This document shows, piece after piece, positions 12,436 through 25,050 of a stretch of DNA of 64,000 nucleotides. The notes beneath the pieces are model-generated. The model saw only the letters and a list, made by a program, of their open reading frames with translations. It was not told the origin of the DNA and did not search any database. How positions within the stretch are numbered: the stretch's first letter is position 1; every line of letters starts with the position of its first letter. The position numbers were made by a program, and so were the translations under genes. The DNA comes from Magicicada septendecula (lineage: Eukaryota > Arthropoda > Insecta > Hemiptera > Cicadidae), in assembly GCA_034769895.1 (NCBI GenBank), contig CM068367.1, positions 703,670,885 to 703,734,884 of the forward strand. The letters are read 5' to 3'.

Positions 12436-12854
12436 CAGTGGCTAACTACGGGGGGGGGGTGTCAGGATATCAATCCCCCCCTAGGGCTATTAAAAATTTC
12501 AGCTAAATTCCACAATCACTTAACGTAAGCCTATGTCTATGCCAGTTGAGTGTGTTAAAATAAGGCTTATAAGTCATTGTAGAAATAAAAGGATTTTCAA
12601 TATTTGTAAATTAATAAAATAAAGTTAGAGTTTTCTTAATAATGACAATCACTCAACGTTTGGTAAATAACGTATGTACATTTACTTCACTCAAAAGCTT
12701 TGAGACGCAAAGAATGTATAAAATTAAACAGGAAGAATCCTGAATTTCTCATTTGTCCTGAGAAAAATGTGGAGTCCAGTCTTCAAGCTACCCTCATCTC
12801 TCCCCCGGGAGCTAGTGTCATGGCCCCCAGGAGCATCTCCTAGTTACGCCACTG
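12436..12854. mobile_element. MITE with CAGTGGC ends, nested in Penelope remnant
   Basis: Termini CAGTGGCTAACTACGG and TAGTTACGCCACTG form short inverted repeats. Next to the left end is a G run followed by a C-rich stretch. The uninserted state can be read from the other arm of the host element: after removing 12436-12854, GTGTTAGGGG joins TAAGGGTGTATAT, as in the inverted arm at about 13430-13500. No transposase is inside. Related sequence lies at 54724-55226 and in part at 58996-59590. The superfamily is not assigned. Confidence 0.65.
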
Positions 12855-13184
12855 GTAAGGGTGTATATTGTATATGGGGGGGGGAAGGTCACGTAAATGA
12901 AAAATCCATGTATAAGAGCACAAATTGTAAAATTAACTGAATGACTGATTTAAATAAACCAAAGGAAATGCAAAGAATTCTGTCTGTTCGTTCGTTACGT
13001 TTTTGCTATTTTTATTCCTTTCTTAATTTCCAAAAATTTCTAATAAATGCATTTTTTTACTTTTTAATGTTATGCAGGAATACTATGTCTTCTGTATCTA
13101 AAAAGTGATTGTGTTCTAACAATGATCTGTGAAACCTGTATTTACTGTATACATATTGCTTGTTACGTTCAGAAATGCGATGTT

Positions 13185-13310
13185 TCAGAACTGGCCACAT
13201 TGTCCGATATAAATAGCATCACATGCTGCACAATATATTTGGTAAATTCCGTTTTTTTCTTTATCGTCGACTAGTAATGAGTAAATATTACGTTTATTAA
13301 CTGACATCAT
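13185..13310 (-). pseudogene. GIY-YIG endonuclease fragment (Penelope-like)
   Basis: The minus-strand translation reads KRNIYSLLVDDKEKNGIYQI followed by YCAACDAIYIGQCGQF and then a stop (TGA at 13185-13187). The GIY...YIG pair and the C-x2-C between them are the hallmark of Penelope-element endonucleases, where the usual form is GIY-I-C--C---YIG-TGR. Here the TG after YIGQ is replaced by CG, and the catalytic Arg/Glu region is lost behind the stop. Upstream on the minus strand another frame reads DKIKNRLKSVG, suggesting a frameshift. It cannot encode an active enzyme. Confidence 0.7.
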
Positions 13311-13625
13311 GTTAAGCCCACGCTTTTTAATCGATTTTTAATTTTGTCTGATGTAAACGGCGTGTAACTTTTTAAATGAAGTTTATTATTAGTCTGATGG
13401 GGCTCTATTGAATAAAATTCCCTGTGCTACCTCCTCCCCTCCACCATTTTCTATATACACCCTTAACCCATGTTCACCCTCTAACGCATTCTTTGTATTT
13501 ATAATTGATCTTACAACAAAACGTTATAAGAAACAGCTGCTTAGGCTCTTTGAGAATAGCGTTAACGACTGAAACAATTGTCAGGGTTTAGCAATAAATT
13601 TTGTGAACGTAACAAGCGTTTTTAT

Positions 13626-16483
13626 TTTTTTAATGTTTTTAAATTTGCTAATTTAAATTGTTTTTAATTTGTCAATCTGTTACTGTTTGTAAATTTGTTA
13701 ATTTACTATAGCTCGACGATAGTAAGTAAACTGATCATATTCTTAATACAGAATTGTCTCAAAGTATAAGTTTAAGGGGTTAGTGTAAAAAATTACGAAC
13801 ACTTTTCAATTAAGAAAATTTACAATACTGTTTAAATTAAGAAAAAATTTAATCTGTTTGTTATTATAGAGTGGAATAATAAATTTACCAAGAAAATAAT
13901 TAAAGAATAGAAATTAGTGTGACAGTCTTCAATATATTCAACTCCAACTGCTATAAACTTTCTGAATCACAATACATGTCCATCAAATGAGTATGCATAA
14001 TGCCCATTTATTTAAGTTACACACATATATTTAAGTTACATAAAAGTACTATTTGTAACATATTTTTTCTTACTTGGATATGGCTGAAGCTGCCATAATT
14101 TGACATGCTATTGCTGCTGTACTGTCTGGCGAAGTATTGTTTTGATTTAACGTTGCTGTTGGTTGTATTGTTGTCTTTAGTTTTGATGAACAATTTTGTT
14201 TTGTAAATGTTTGGAGTGGTTAGTGATTTAAAAACTGTGTAAATGTTTACCAGTGATTAGAATTTGTTTAGATTTTATCTTGTTTTGTGTTTATGTTTGT
14301 GTTTTTATACATATAGGTTTTTCATATATACAAAATTATAAGCGTTTAAATGTATACAATTGTACATGTACATACATATAAACGTATAAGATAGTGGGGA
14401 GGCTTCCGATGGTGTTTGACATTTTTATGAATAAAACTAAAAAATTAAAAGCCATTTGCTTATTATTTTCTAGTAATTAAGAAGATAAGTATGGAAACAT
14501 AAGGGGCTTTATTAATAGATACCTAAAGTTTAACCAAGTGAAACAATAAGGATGGCATCTTATCTTACATTGCAGTATAAATAAGCGGCACTTGAAAACT
14601 GGAACAAATTTTTTCCCATCTTCTGGAGTGTTAAATGTTTTGTTCGAACTTTTTAAAACTTTGTTTTAACATTTTAATTATTGATTTGTTTTCGAAATGG
14701 TATTTAAGCGCTAGATTAAAAAATACGCAAAAGTTATTAAATAGAGATCGAAAACCCCTGTTTTCGCACATCTCTATAGCATTCGAATAGCAAGCAAAAA
14801 CTGTTCACAATAGAAATGTTTAAAGCTGCTGCAGAATAAATTTCAGCACTATACATATCGTAAACGGGGTAACCTTTATGAGGCTGAATAAACCTCTTTC
14901 ATCCTCGCTAAGAGGACATGACCTCAAAAACTAGTATAAAAATTTTAACCATCCCTCACCTAACCGACAACTAGCAATGTTTACATAAACCTACTTCGTA
15001 CTGAAGGGTAATTACAATTAAAAATGTACTTACTTAACTTATGCTTCTTTAGCCCAACGTGAGCTATTGCTTCCGACACCAATCGTCTGCAGTGTCTCCT
15101 ATCCGTTATATATTTTAATTAAATTTTCAACTTCCATTGCATCAGTTACTAATTTTTTGTATCCTCTTTTTTGTAATGTCTGTGTAGCTAAATAATTTGT
15201 TCATTTTTTTTCATGCCGTTGTTTAGGAATGTAAATGTTACCTATTTTTAACGTTGGTATTACGTATTTGTGTTACTAATATCTTACTTCTGTTCCTAAA
15301 TGCGCCATCTTATTATGTATTTTACTTTTTAATTTGTTATATTATTTCTGTTTTATCCATGGTCTTCTGTAAGTTGCAAAATTAAATTTCTCTGTTCAGT
15401 CTTTTCGTATTTCTCTGTTTAGGGGTATTTTGTATTTTCTGTTGAATAGTGGATAGACAGTTGCCATGTTATGCTGTGGTGATAACATAAAGTTTACAGA
15501 GAAAAAGAAGAGAGAAAATCAATAATTTAGATTTAACCATCTACAGAAACCATAACTAATACAGTACTAGATATAAGGAAAACTGACCAGCACTAACAGT
15601 ACACACCGAATTAAATCTGAACATATAACCGACAAACCCTATCATGGCCATTGATTAGTACGCATTCATACTTTAGTAAATGGAGTACAACGATTTGCTG
15701 TACAAATGTACAAAGTACAAACATACAAAGAGGACAATCATTTTAGGTATTTCACTGAAAAGAAAGATTTCAGAAAATCTGAAGCTTCTTCAAAATTCGA
15801 TAAATATCTAATTGGTAATTCGGTATTGAGGGGAATGGGAGGGGAAGGACCAGACAGGAGTACGTGGATAAAATCGAAGGAGGAAGGAAATGTGACGAAA
15901 TTAAGAGAGCGTCTTCGGAAAGGAAGAGATTGCAAACTCTCACCTGTCTTTAGGTTGAGGAGACGAAGAAGAAGATACCCAACTCTAAAGCAGATCATAA
16001 TTAATGAGTTTGTTTGGGCTAAGTGAACAAGCTTACAGATTTATTGATTTATGATAAATATAAAGATGATCTTGTATTGTATTATTAGATAACGGTGTAA
16101 TAATTTTTATGGAAATAATTTTTCCGTCTTGATAAACTTTACTGCGTTTTGATCATAATAAGGTGATAGAAATGCTCATTTCGGTGAAACAGATTCATAT
16201 AAGAGATTCTCGTGTAGTAACATTTTCTTATACCGCACATAAAGAGAATATCTATAAAAAGAAGATACTACATACAAAAAAGACAAACAAAAAGAACCAT
16301 TTACCCTTTAATAAACAATTTGTCAGTAGTAGTTGTCATATACTGAAGTATACTACAGTTTTATTGAAATTGCTTTGCAATAAAATATTCGTAAACCGCC
16401 TACAATTATTTACCTAAAGTGAAAAATAAACTAAAAACTTCAATAAACACAATGTGACATCGGCATATAGGACTGCAACAGAT
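13626..16483. other. Long AT-rich intronic stretch
   Basis: Nothing firm. A 106-codon plus-strand frame at 15706-16026 is basic and low in complexity, has no clear splice sites or homology, and was not accepted. Scattered TA/CA-rich tracts occur around 14290-14390. Confidence 0.4.
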
Positions 16484-17342
16484 AAGCAATATAAATAATA
16501 CTCGAGTAGTTGAAACTGACTGGTTTATTATCTACAACTTACTTTATCAGAGTTTAGTAATTATTTTAATTTTTTAGATTTTCAGCCCAAATATCCCAGT
16601 AGTCCTATCACACAACGATGACGTTGTCAAACAATACGATACCATACGCCATACGATTGGGATGAACGATGATGTCGCGTGTTCATTGCGCCGCGCAGTT
16701 CGAAACGCCTACTTCTGCCCCCGTTGTGAGCGTGTGCATCCATGTAACAAAGTGGCTTCCGAACGTTACGAATTATGTTCGTTTTTCTATTGAATATGAA
16801 GAAAAATAAATAAAAAATGTAGAATAAAAGTTTTGCCAACATCACCTTAAAATAGACCGGTTATGTAAACACTTAATATAATGATTGAGTACGTAACATT
16901 TCACATATATATACTGTTTTCTTTTTTTATCCCGGACTACGCCAACGGCGTACTACGCAAGGTCCTCAAGAAAATTTTTTTGAGATTTTAAGATAATGTT
17001 GGCAGAATTTTAATTCTACTTTTTTAAATTACTTTTCTTCGTATTCAATGGGAAAAACATAATTCCCAGTGTTCGGAAGCCACTTGTTACACGGATGCAC
17101 ACGCTCACAACGGGGGCAGAAGTAGGCGTTTCGAACTGCGCGGCGCAATGAACACGCGATGTCATCGTTCATCCCAATCGTATGGCGTATGGTATCGTAT
17201 TGTTTGACAACGTCATTGTTGTGTGAAACTGGGTTATTTGGGCTGAAAATCTAAAAAATTAAAATGATTACTAAACACTGATAAAGTAAGTTATACTCGT
17301 AGTCAGTCAGTTTCAACTACTCGAGTATTATTTATATTGCTT
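16484..17342. repeat. Large foldback (inverted repeat, ~360-370 bp arms)
   Basis: The left arm 16484-16853 and right arm 16988-17342 are reverse complements with scattered differences. Landmarks: AAGCAATATAAATAATACTCGAG at the outer ends, CAATCGTATGGCG, GCGCCGCGCAGTTCGAAACG, CACAACGGGGGCAGAAGTAG, and TTGCCAACAT near the loop. The loop is about 135 bp. A transcript across it would fold into a hairpin of over 350 bp. The minus-strand 72-codon frame in the left arm is not supported as a gene. It could be a foldback transposon or an inverted duplication; no target-site duplication could be identified. Confidence 0.85.
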
Positions 17343-17519
17343 AAAACGATTGTCCGGAAAACACATATACGTCAGATTTCTATTATTGTTAGACTACTGT
17401 TTTTATTTGTTGTAGCCGAAAGCAGAAACGGTATATCCTTAGACGATAGAAAACTTTAAGTCATAATATACTACGTTAACAGCAAACATAAAAAACCAAA
17501 TACACATAACAATTTAGTT

Positions 17520-18090
17520 TTAACAAACACACAAGGGAGCACTATCTTCTTTCAAAGCACTGCGACCTTGGGTGTCTCCAATTCCTGATTCCCATACTTC
17601 CCACCTCTTGCAGCCATCCCCTTCTCGGTTTTCCTACCCGCCACTCTCCTCCCACTTCACCATACAGGATTCTGTTTGCTTGCCTGTCTCGACCCATTCT
17701 TTCCACTTGCTCTAACCAGCCAATTCTACTGTATGTCTTCCTTCGAGTATAGCATTTATCTCATAGTTGTTCCTCATCCTCCTGATTTACCACTGGACTG
17801 ATCTATAGAGCTCTGTAGAATATCATTTTCGTAGATCGTTTAATTTTGGATGTGGTCCAGCGTAGTTCACCCTTTTGTTGATTTCTTCTTATACCGGTAT
17901 ATGGTTTGTACTATTCAGATCCGTTACCAGACATATAAAACTTGCTACCATTTCCTAATTCTCGATCTTAAATTCTGAATAACTCTTCTTGCCTCTGATG
18001 CACTCATTTTTATATAGCCGATTTAGTTTTTTGTTCATTTATTTTCAGGCCCATCCCTGCCTCTCCAGGGTTTGACAAATTCCTACTAGT
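17520..18090 (-). pseudogene. LINE (insect endonuclease-RT type) 3' coding remnant
   Basis: Minus-strand text such as WLEQVERM, DRQANRIL, GEWRVGKPRRGW and EVGSMGIRNW (17540-17730, frames broken) follows the W-GHV-RM...GRP--RW--EV pattern at the C-terminus of a common insect LINE reverse transcriptase. The plus-strand side beyond 17731 continues as diverged, frame-broken sequence. No intact domain is present. Confidence 0.5.
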
Positions 18091-20600
18091 ACAAGGGCTG
18101 TCATATTCATGGCAATCAGAACGATATAATCTACATATATATCGTGTTAGTTTGTAACGGACACTATGGTACAAACAGTAAAAGGTGCGTCAGTTTCAAT
18201 AAAATATTGCATCATCTAACATTCCATATTATTCATTTATTGCGTATTGCAATTGTAAATAATTGTAACCGTTGGTTCTACGTGTGTCTTTTACGTCACG
18301 TAGATGTGATTTTACTATGTAGCAGAGACATTTAGATAGGCTATAAGATCGGCCAGTATATTATGTAAACAAAATACAAGAGATACGGGCTACAGAACAC
18401 CACTAACCAAACAGGAAGTAATATATTGCCCTTTCTTACAACATTATGTTGGATTCTGAATTGGTAGTTTTGAACGAATTTTTTATGCAGACAAATACAA
18501 TGTGCAACAGTGTTTAATAAGCAAAACAAAGTGAGCGGGTTTAATGGTGGTTAACCACTATTTATTGCAGTGTTGAGTGTTGCGCGTTTAACGAAGTACG
18601 CCGATTTATATTCATTATTTTTCCGTAGTAAATGATTCCAAACGATACGTATCAGCGTAATGTACGTATATCTCATAGTTTTAAATCAGCAGCAACACGG
18701 TTCGCATAAAAGGAGGAAGAACCCTGAATAGAAGGAAGCACTCCCTGAATGGCTAATGTAAACAACTTAAAAATGTTACATTAATTATATCGTATAACGT
18801 TAACTGCGTTGTAAAGTCTAGCTTCTACACAGTCTGTTCGGTACCGTGATGACGTCTTCATAATATTTCTGCTACATGTTAGTACAATTTTTAGTATGCG
18901 TACGTGTTAAAACTAACTCGCTAGTTCGCCTTCTTGAAATATCTGTTTACACCTTAGAACTATCGTTGAGCCACATTGCCATTACCATCGAGACACACAC
19001 TTACGGTTTATGTTTTATTTGTGATTTAAAAATACGTTGACTGCGTTCTTCTGCAACTCTCGTGCACAAAAATCTCAGTTGCTTGTTCAGCAGTGTTTTG
19101 TACGTTGTCAATACGAAATGTGAAGTTTACCATGTTTACAATCTTTTTAATATTGTCTTATTAATTTTCAGTCAAGTATCATTTTGATTAAATTCTGCTC
19201 ATCAGAATTGTTTTACCACCTGTTGAAAAGCATTTTAACATATTTGTTAAATATGTTAAAATATATATTGGTTGACATATAAGGAAAAGATATGAAATAT
19301 CAACACTAATGTTGTTTGTAAAATTCGGTTTCCTTATTCCTCTTCTTCTCCTCTTCTTTTTCCTCATATAATGGCATAAGCAACGAGCTTTTCCGCTTTT
19401 AAAGGTCCTTCAGCCATCTGTTCGTGGGTGTGTCCACAGATCTGTGTTTTATAGGCTTATACTTTCGTACTCGTTTTGCCAATATTCAGTCTGACATTTC
19501 TTCTAATGTTCATTCCATCGCCCTTCAATTTGTCATTCAAGTTAAAAACCCACTCGTTAACTCTAATAAAAACTCATTAACATATTAAGCTCCATTGTAT
19601 CTTCATTCTTTATGCATCAAATTATTTACATCTTTTAATTCCTCTTAAGAATGTAATTTCATAAGAATATATTTTACTTTCTTCTTTTTTAGTTTAAATC
19701 TGTAATTTGCTGCCACTGGACAATACACAGACAGCGATAACTTTGTAAAAATTTAGTTTTTTATATCGATGGACTTTGTTTTTACAAATACGATCAATGT
19801 AAAAACTGTCTTAGATAACACTTATGATAGCCGATGTCACTCCCCAAATAGTTAAAATTGATCACTTGGTCTGTAGTTTTATCATTAATTACTATTTCCT
19901 AGCTATTCATTCTTTGCCTGGAACTGTCGTTACTTTTGTTTTAACAGTGAAGCGTTTTATGTTACAATGTTTACAAATCTGATTAAGCTTAAAAACCTAT
20001 TTTTACTAGAAATCTCTAAGACGATTATTATATTTCAGAAAGAAAACAATTAAATGCTAAGTTGGTTCAAGGTGATTGTCTTATACGTTTGTTTGATTGT
20101 CTGTCTCTAGAGCAGATTGCTTCCTGAGCTGCACAACTCGCTCACTGTTTTGAACGAGATACACTTATTATTAGATAAAATCAAATACATAAAATATATT
20201 TTTAAAACTGTAAGTCCTCTGAGTGATTCGTAGCGCTAGCCGAGAAATACCAAGAGGAGGTGACTCTACGTAATTAGCACGGTTTAGAGAGGTTTCGCTA
20301 TACCTTAAAAAATAAACAAAGTTTTATTTTCGGACGAATGGTAAATGCTACTATTAATTATAATAAATGTAGCGAAAGAACTTTTCTGTTTGCTTCTACT
20401 ATACATTTTATAGAACAAATATTGTGAAAAATATATTATTATTAATGTTTTATACTTGCTATCCAGAGGTGTGTATAGCAAAACTTCTTCAGTTGAAGTA
20501 TTTCAAGTTATTCGAGATTTTTCGTTAACATGAGTACCATTCTAGCGTTCAACATATATATTGTTACAATACAAAAAGCCACACCAGTACCAGGGAAAAC
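18091..20600. other. Intronic stretch without supported genes
   Basis: Short frames at 18144-18529 show no domain. The block around 19360-19560 has the look of another frame-broken LINE tail on the minus strand but is too decayed to name. No RNA gene seen. Confidence 0.35.
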
Positions 20601-22380
20601 ACTATGAATCAACTATATTAAATGTTTAAACTAAGGAAAATAAAACGACTATGACGCGACAAACGACTATGACCCAACCCAAGTGATTGACTCAATAAAA
20701 TGAAATCAAATGAGAAGGTAAATGAAAAGGAAACAAACAAAATATAAATGAAACTAATGAGAAGATATGGAAGGACACAAACAAATCATAAAGGAAAGGA
20801 AATGAGAAATAATAAATGTAAATGATAATTATTAAAATCCAATAAAGTAAAGACAAACAAAGTACACTAACCAAAGAAATAGAGATTAAATGTTATAAAT
20901 AACTCTATAATGATATGAAACTTGTTAACAGTATAACTAACCATTGTGAAGTGAGAGATAGATAGATAGTGAACATGATTAAGTGAGAAAGAGAATTTAA
21001 TGTTAGGGAATACCCACTAGTAACACTTAAATACCATAAAAAAGTGCAAAGTGCCAGTGTAAACCCACAAAATAAATAGAGAACCCTATTGATAGGTATA
21101 GACACCTAAAAAACCAGTGATAAACACTACTGTTTAATGGTGAAAAGTGGTAGAAAATAAGAATATTGTTATTATTAGGATTAAGATTAATTGTATTCAG
21201 GGAAAAAATCCAATGAAGAGTCAAAGTAATAGTGGTTATATATGGTTAGATAGTAAAGATTAGAAAAGAAAAATATAATTATAGTAAAGAATAGAAAAGC
21301 AAAATAAGTAAAACATCCTATGTTCAAAGGGATAATTAGGTAGATAAAGTAAATGGTGTGAGGATGTTTGTCACCAAAAAATAAATAAGAATAAACAAAA
21401 TATAAACAAGATTAGCATAATAACTATTAAAAGATTGGTTTGATTTAGTTTATGAGTAGGAATATGGCTGAAAGAGTTATAGAGACCATAAACCTAAATG
21501 TTATGTTCTGTTTTATAAATAATAGTAAATAATAGACAAGTTATAAAGTAAAGAGATAAATTCTTACTGACTTAATAATGCTGGACAAGCCAGTTAGAAA
21601 GTAATAGACAAACCATGATAAGTAAAATAATGGAAACATACAATTATTATAAAACAGACCCAAATCAATTCAAAAAGTAACCAAATCATTTATGACACAA
21701 AACAAAACATGTATAAGGGTAAAATAATATTTAATTTGTATAAAATAAGAAAATATAGCCACTTAGGCATATGAAATGCCTAACTGTATAAAACCAAAAT
21801 CAACAAATTGTGAGAAATTAACTATAGTTTTAGCAAATCCAGGGCAAGTAACTAGTTAATGATAATTACGGGATCATATTAAGATGTAAAAGTTAAATTA
21901 AGGACATAAAATAAGAAAGAAATGTAATTACATAATATGAATGTTATTGTCAAAACATTAATACACAAGCAAACCTAGCTTTGAGGGATGTCAAAATAAT
22001 CTTTGAAATAAAATACGAACAGTTGTGATAATATCTCAGACATTGATAAGAAGACAGAAGAATAATAGCAATCAGAAGATATTTAGTCATTTTGAATAAA
22101 AATTCAAATATTATAACAATGGGCTTAAGTTATGAATAGCCAATGAGAGTCAAACCGTTGCCATAACAACCAAACGTTATTTATTATTATTCCGTTAGAA
22201 ACAGTTAGTCCATTATTGAAGTTCGAGACGAATAGACGCCAAGCCGTAAATGACTCAAATTTTAATTTAAAACAATAAAAAGTAACCAAAATTACTAACA
22301 TGAAGAACCAAGCAGTCTGATGAGGAACTAATCCATTCCACCGAGGCCACAAACCAGATTATTAAATTCCAAATTAATAA
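20600..22380. other. A-rich, strand-asymmetric block
   Basis: The plus strand is strongly enriched in A and G and poor in C and T (for example AAAGGAAAGGAAATGAGAAA around 20790-20815), in contrast to the flanks. It contains (GATA)n at about 20958-20969. The minus strand shows short hydrophobic frames (20692-21224), which T-rich sequence produces by chance; none has a motif. Because an LTR-like end follows at 23.2 kb, the block could be part of a long LTR or an A-biased retroelement, but no coding domain supports this. Confidence 0.4.
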
Positions 22381-22989
22381 ATTTCGATCAACTTATCCGA
22401 AAAAGACGCCAGGCGTAATTAAATTCACAAATGATGGAAGATTGATGACTAAAGATGACCCAACCTATTTCGAAGTGAATGACTCTACACCTTAATTCAA
22501 CCGATTTGGTAAGTATTGCTGAGTTACCCGAATTTATGAAATAAATTCTTTTTAAATTTTTCTCACAACACTTTTAACTCTCACTATAAACTGATGATCT
22601 AATTTCTTTCAAGGATTAATAAAAAATAAAACACTAAATGTGTATGAAGCCAGAATATAACCTGGATAAAAATTACGAACTATTAACACACACTTTTTAA
22701 CACTTCAGGAACAAATTGTAATTACACCTTATAGTATATAAGTAGCAGTAATGTAAGGTAGTGTACTTTATTGTAATCAAATTGATATTTTTTCGTAAAC
22801 CACAAGAATCCAGATTCATTGAACGAAATTAAGAATAAACATTCAGTAGACGCCATGTCTAAATAAATCGTTCAGAATCGACTTCGGCTACCTTGGGATA
22901 TAATTGTCTTTTACTGCCGGAGCAAATTTGTTTAAAATTCAGATATAATTTTGTATAATATTAAATAACAACTAATCACAAGTTAATAA

Positions 22990-23240
22990 ACTAGTACAGA
23001 GTTGTAACCACTGTTCTTTATTTCATAGGAAATTGCATTATATGATTTGTGTATTTTAGCGACGAGCGACAGTGGCGGTAAGCGCTAGGCATCGGAAACT
23101 CTGCGAACTACCAGCTATATTAATCAATTCGCACGTGGCGGGAGTAATTTGAATTCAGCATACCGTCATAGAACGAACGCTCGATAGTCCTGTTTTTTAA
23201 TTGTTTTCAGATTAAACAATTTGGCGCCACCCGGGATTTA
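22990..23240 (+). other. Possible LTR 3' end plus primer-binding site
   Basis: The sequence ...TTGTTTTCAGATTAAACA is followed by TTGGCGCCACCCGGGATT at 23221-23238, which resembles the TGGCGCC-type primer-binding site of LTR retroelements (tRNA-Lys-like start). A TGTAACC at about 23003 could be the LTR 5' end, giving roughly 215 bp, but this start is a guess. No gag/pol sequence follows and no second LTR was seen, so this would be a fragment. Confidence is limited because the site is short. Confidence 0.35.
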
Positions 23241-25050
23241 CGAACACATACTAAAGAACAGGTAAGGTTCCCACTCGCGAGTACTGGTAATCCGAGAGAT
23301 CGCTACGGACATCGTCAGCGTAAACATAAAGTAACGACTATAACGTGTGAGGCGAACACACGAAATACACATCTACAGAGCACATTAATTGTGTCTTAAT
23401 TGAGTCTCGTCGTTACAATATTAATTTCAGTTTACACACGTTAGAGAAAGGTGTCAGCAAGATTGAAATCAGACTTCTTTCTGATTCAGTAGGCAGGAGG
23501 AAAACGTCGTTACTTTGATTAAAAATACATTCATTGATAAACAAAATAACCAAAGCAATATTATACCAAAACATAAATAAATGTCACGGGACGGAGGCAG
23601 CTTCAGTTAGAATGAAGAGTTCACATTCGTTGGCAACAAAGTCACCAACAGCATTAGCAAAGTCAGGCAAAAACAGCTACAGTTTGCTTCACCTGAAAAT
23701 CGAAAAGTAATAATTGGCTGTTAAACACCAATGCTTGAATGCTTGTTATGATCTCGAAACAGGAGAGCTATCTTAAGCTTCCACAATCTGTCAGGTTCCT
23801 CAAATAACTTGAATTTTAGCAAGAATTATGCCGTTTCTCGAATGAAGATAACAGATTATTTTTAAGAATACGGTACGTTCCAAGCAACTGGACACCTCAT
23901 ACAATAACTCTAAATTGACGAGGGCACATTAGAGGAGTTAGAAGTGTTATTATTAATCTGATCCTACTGGCAGAGGCGTATCTTGGAGTCCTCATCCTTG
24001 TCGTGTACAAACTTGGTTCTGCTGGTTACAGATCATCCGCGGTATTAGAGTACTAAACAGAAAGAGTGTCTAGAAATATCTCAAGACTCGGAGTGAATCT
24101 TTGAGTTGGCAACCAATTCGTCTACTCCATACTGTACTCACACATACTCAATACTCAATACTGTACTGAACACAAAATACGAGCGGACACACACATATTA
24201 AATATAAAAATGATTTAGGGCGAAGTGGGGAAGCATAATCGGGATCGGATATTCTTGAAACTCGTTATTTTAACTTTCTATAATTCACAGATAAAAAGAA
24301 TACTTGTGTCAAGTGTTACTCCTTATTTATGTACGCTTCCTTCTGCCACCTTTTTACTTTGAGAGAAAGCAGTTTTTTCTTGTCGTGTATTTATAATTTG
24401 CGTTTTGTGAACACCTGAACTATTTTTGTATGTTCAGGTATAGTGCAGGTGAACCAGTCGTTTGAATTAGTATAAAGACACAATTGACGCATGACTCAGA
24501 CAGTGTGCAAAATCCATGTGTTGTGTCAAAGAGACATTATATTAAATTAAAGTGAGCGAATGAATTTAGCGAATGGTTAATTATTGTAAGAGACTGTGCC
24601 GTTTGTGAAGAAGAACTGTTCTGTCTGTCTGTTTCTGTCTCAGTCTGTCTACCTGTCTCTCTCCCCGTCTATTGGATATAAGTATAGTCATCCACGCATC
24701 CGATATGTAAGTCCATAAATACGTACAACTACATACTTCAGTAGTTTGTAACTACCTAACAATGGAAAATATTATGTACTGCAGTAACCATGCCCGCAAA
24801 CTGCATCCCACAAATGGCGATTAAATTAAATGAAACTTACTGACTGATACTCTGGCTACGCACGTCATCTAACAACGATATTGTATCCGCCATTTTAATA
24901 TTCTTGAACGCTTTTTATAGAATAAGTTATATTAGCGGTTACTACACTAATCAGCCAGCGAGCCTGGTTATTATGACTATAACGTCTATAAAATCAAGAT
25001 GTTTGTAATGTCTGTAAAATCACAATATAATGAACGGTATTTAATTGCAG
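23241..25050. other. Intronic sequence up to exon 25051
   Basis: No gene or element supported. A TCTG-rich low-complexity tract lies at about 24620-24670. The last bases form the splice acceptor of the exon at 25051. Confidence 0.4.

Larger units (their letters stand above)
11985..13625 (-). mobile_element. Penelope-like element remnant with inverted arms
   Basis: Minus-strand retroelement remnant. Evidence: a GIY-YIG endonuclease piece (13185-13310), inverted arms of about 120 bp (12320-12435 and 13485-13622, sharing TCACAAAATTTATTG, TGACAATTGTTT and CTATTCTCAAAGAGC), a hammerhead-like motif at 12057-12081 on the 3' side, and a (TAA)n tail at 11987-12002. The reverse-transcriptase part was not found. 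Penelope-like elements are known to carry LTR-like repeats in direct or inverse arrangement and to end in a GIY-YIG domain; the assignment as one element is inferred from these parts lying in the right order. A MITE (12436-12854) is inserted in the left arm. Confidence 0.55.
9376..25050 (+). other. Inferred 15.7-kb intron of the TBC1D30-like gene
   Basis: It begins GTCAGT and ends TTAATTGCAG; the flanking exons have matching phase and jointly encode a recognisable segment. It is filled with a dead Jockey-type LINE, a Penelope-like remnant, a MITE, a large foldback, LINE tails and an LTR-like piece, which explains its length. Confidence 0.65.

Noticed and set aside
15706-16026. 106-codon basic frame
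   Set aside because: Lysine/arginine-rich low-complexity text, no family resemblance, and an overlapping frame of similar length on the other strand.
20692-21224. Hydrophobic minus-strand frames that look like membrane proteins
   Set aside because: Expected from the T-rich complement of the A-rich block; no start context, motif or splice structure.
24999-25050. ATG at 24999 as a gene start
   Set aside because: It lies upstream of a good splice acceptor (TTAATTGCAG), and family resemblance begins only after 25051.
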